DNA from: JACPWY01 sp964603655
GTDB taxonomy: Bacteria > Bdellovibrionota > FAC87 > UBA2466
NCBI GenBank assembly: GCA_964603655.1
Contig: CAZRVZ010000122.1
Span: forward strand, 1 to 42,480
Direction of reading: 5' to 3'
DNA: 42,480 nucleotides
Part shown: piece after piece, positions 41,720 to 42,480 of the stretch
Numbering within the stretch: position 1 is the stretch's first letter
How the letters are laid out: the number at the start of each line of letters is the position of its first letter
Program-made: the position numbers and the translations under genes
Notes under the pieces: generated by a model
What the model was told of the DNA's origin: nothing
What the model saw: only the letters and a program-made list of their open reading frames with translations
Database searches by the model: none

Positions 41720-42480
41720 GCGGCTCTAGCTCCCATAAAGAAAAAGCGTAAATAACCGCTGCGATAAATAATACCCGTGGCCTGTGACATTTTTTCGCCA
41801 CCCGCGTGAAGCGGCAATTCGAGATAGTGAAGGGCCGGATTGTGATGGTGTGTTCCGTGGTATCCAAACGCCGGAAACGAGAAGAAGAGGACGTCAATTA
41901 GGCTCGGACAGACATTCACATGAGCCGCGGTCGCCCCGTTTCCGTGCTCGCCCATCTCCCTAATGTTGGACAGGAGATTAGAGGCGATGAGTGCCGCAAA
42001 CGTGGCTACGTAGTACCAGCCGCAGACTGTTGCGATGAGAGCGTGAACCCAGAACATAGCAATTTTTTCAGCGATTTGTTTCGAGAATGGTATGGTTGGC
42101 CGGTAAACGAGCGGTGCTACCCAGTCGGTCATTCGTAAGATCGCACTGCGAGCCTTCGATTTCGTCTCCACACGCGCTGTCCCAGCTGATGCTACTATCG
42201 GTCTCACCAGTAATAATAATCGGATCGGCCCGATGAACCAAAGATAATAAAAACGCGCCCTAAAGGATGTTTTGTGCAAGTACCCAAACCGATCGGGATC
42301 TCGCTCCGTTCCCAGGTGAGCGTGATGCAGCAAATGAGAAACCTTGCCCCTCGTAAACCCGAAAAGGCCGATGGAGTACATCCCCAAAACGACGGGTTTT
42401 ACTAACCAATCCGGCCCTGTTGGAAAACGGTGAAAGTGCTCGTGCATCAGTCCGATGTTTTGTGAAAAACCGACGGTGCT
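41716..42480 (-). CDS. Membrane fatty acid desaturase, 5' end beyond the window
   Basis: Partial protein of the membrane-bound di-iron desaturase family; about 254 residues are visible and the frame remains open at the right edge. The histidine boxes are HEHFH (possibly box 1), HLLHHAH (HxxHH) and HGTHHHN (HxxHH). Two to four membrane helices are seen. An ATG at 42447 exists, but upstream codons (GFSQNIGL) read like conserved sequence, so the true start is outside. It introduces a double bond or a hydroxyl into a lipid acyl chain. Confidence 0.82.
   Translation of the reverse strand, partial: STVGFSQNIGLMHEHFHRFPTGPDWLVKPVVLGMYSIGLFGFTRGKVSHLLHHAHLGTERDPDRFGYLHKTSFRARFYYLWFIGPIRLLLLVRPIVASAGTARVETKSKARSAILRMTDWVAPLVYRPTIPFSKQIAEKIAMFWVHALIATVCGWYYVATFAALIASNLLSNIREMGEHGNGATAAHVNVCPSLIDVLFFSFPAFGYHGTHHHNPALHYLELPLHAGGEKMSQATGIIYRSGYLRFFFMGARAA

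Overview
The window is a dense glycan-biosynthesis region from a Gram-negative bacterium. Lipoprotein signals, an outer-membrane-type protein and an ABC O-antigen exporter all imply an outer membrane. GC is moderate and GTG starts are common. A Bdellovibrionota or other delta-like lineage would fit the style of the DsbA-type lipoprotein and the CHASE2 kinase, but this is only an inference. No rRNA, tRNA, CRISPR array or transposase was seen.

Region 1 (1-9.8 kb) is a rearranged pseudaminic acid (Pse) locus. It holds pseC (cut by the window edge), pseB on the opposite strand, pseI, pseG, a formyltransferase-like protein, a DUF4910 peptidase-like protein on the minus strand, an aldo/keto reductase, a PseH-like GNAT, and a fusion of an SpsF-type cytidylyltransferase with a class III (glutamate-1-semialdehyde aminomutase-like) aminotransferase. 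Together these can make CMP-Pse or a variant. The acyl group at the second nitrogen could be acetyl or formyl.

Region 2 (9.8-13.5 kb) has a polytopic GT-C-like protein and a GT-B/capsule-type transferase. They are separated by a 44-bp-arm inverted repeat with nested palindromes.

Region 3 (13.6-22.6 kb) is the most unusual part. A closely packed run encodes an acyl carrier protein, an AMP-forming ligase, a LuxE-type acyl-protein synthetase, a LuxC-type acyl reductase, a FabZ-like dehydratase, a radical SAM/SPASM protein, an SDR, a split transketolase and an AAC(3)-family acyltransferase. There is no ketosynthase and no luciferase. I infer an ACP-tethered route to an aldehyde, or to a C2-extended or branched sugar or acyl substituent, used to decorate the glycan.

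Region 4 (22.6-30.4 kb) has an FkbM methyltransferase, a PhyH dioxygenase, Wzm/Wzt with a carbohydrate-binding C-terminus, a second PhyH (minus strand), an SGNH hydrolase and a second FkbM methyltransferase. This suggests terminal modification followed by ABC-dependent export.

Region 5 (30.5-35.7 kb) looks like flanking envelope functions: a beta-barrel-like protein coupled to a CHASE2 histidine kinase, a SurA-N/DsbA lipoprotein, a CDP-alcohol phosphatidyltransferase and an unknown lipoprotein.

Region 6 (35.8-42.5 kb) is a second envelope cluster: two GT-C-like membrane proteins, a GT9 transferase, two SAM methyltransferases and a fatty acid desaturase cut by the right edge.

Two features recur across the window. 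Many starts overlap the preceding stop as GTGA or ATGA. Short tandem repeats lie at or near the 3' ends of six genes. No gene-free stretch exceeds 300 bases.
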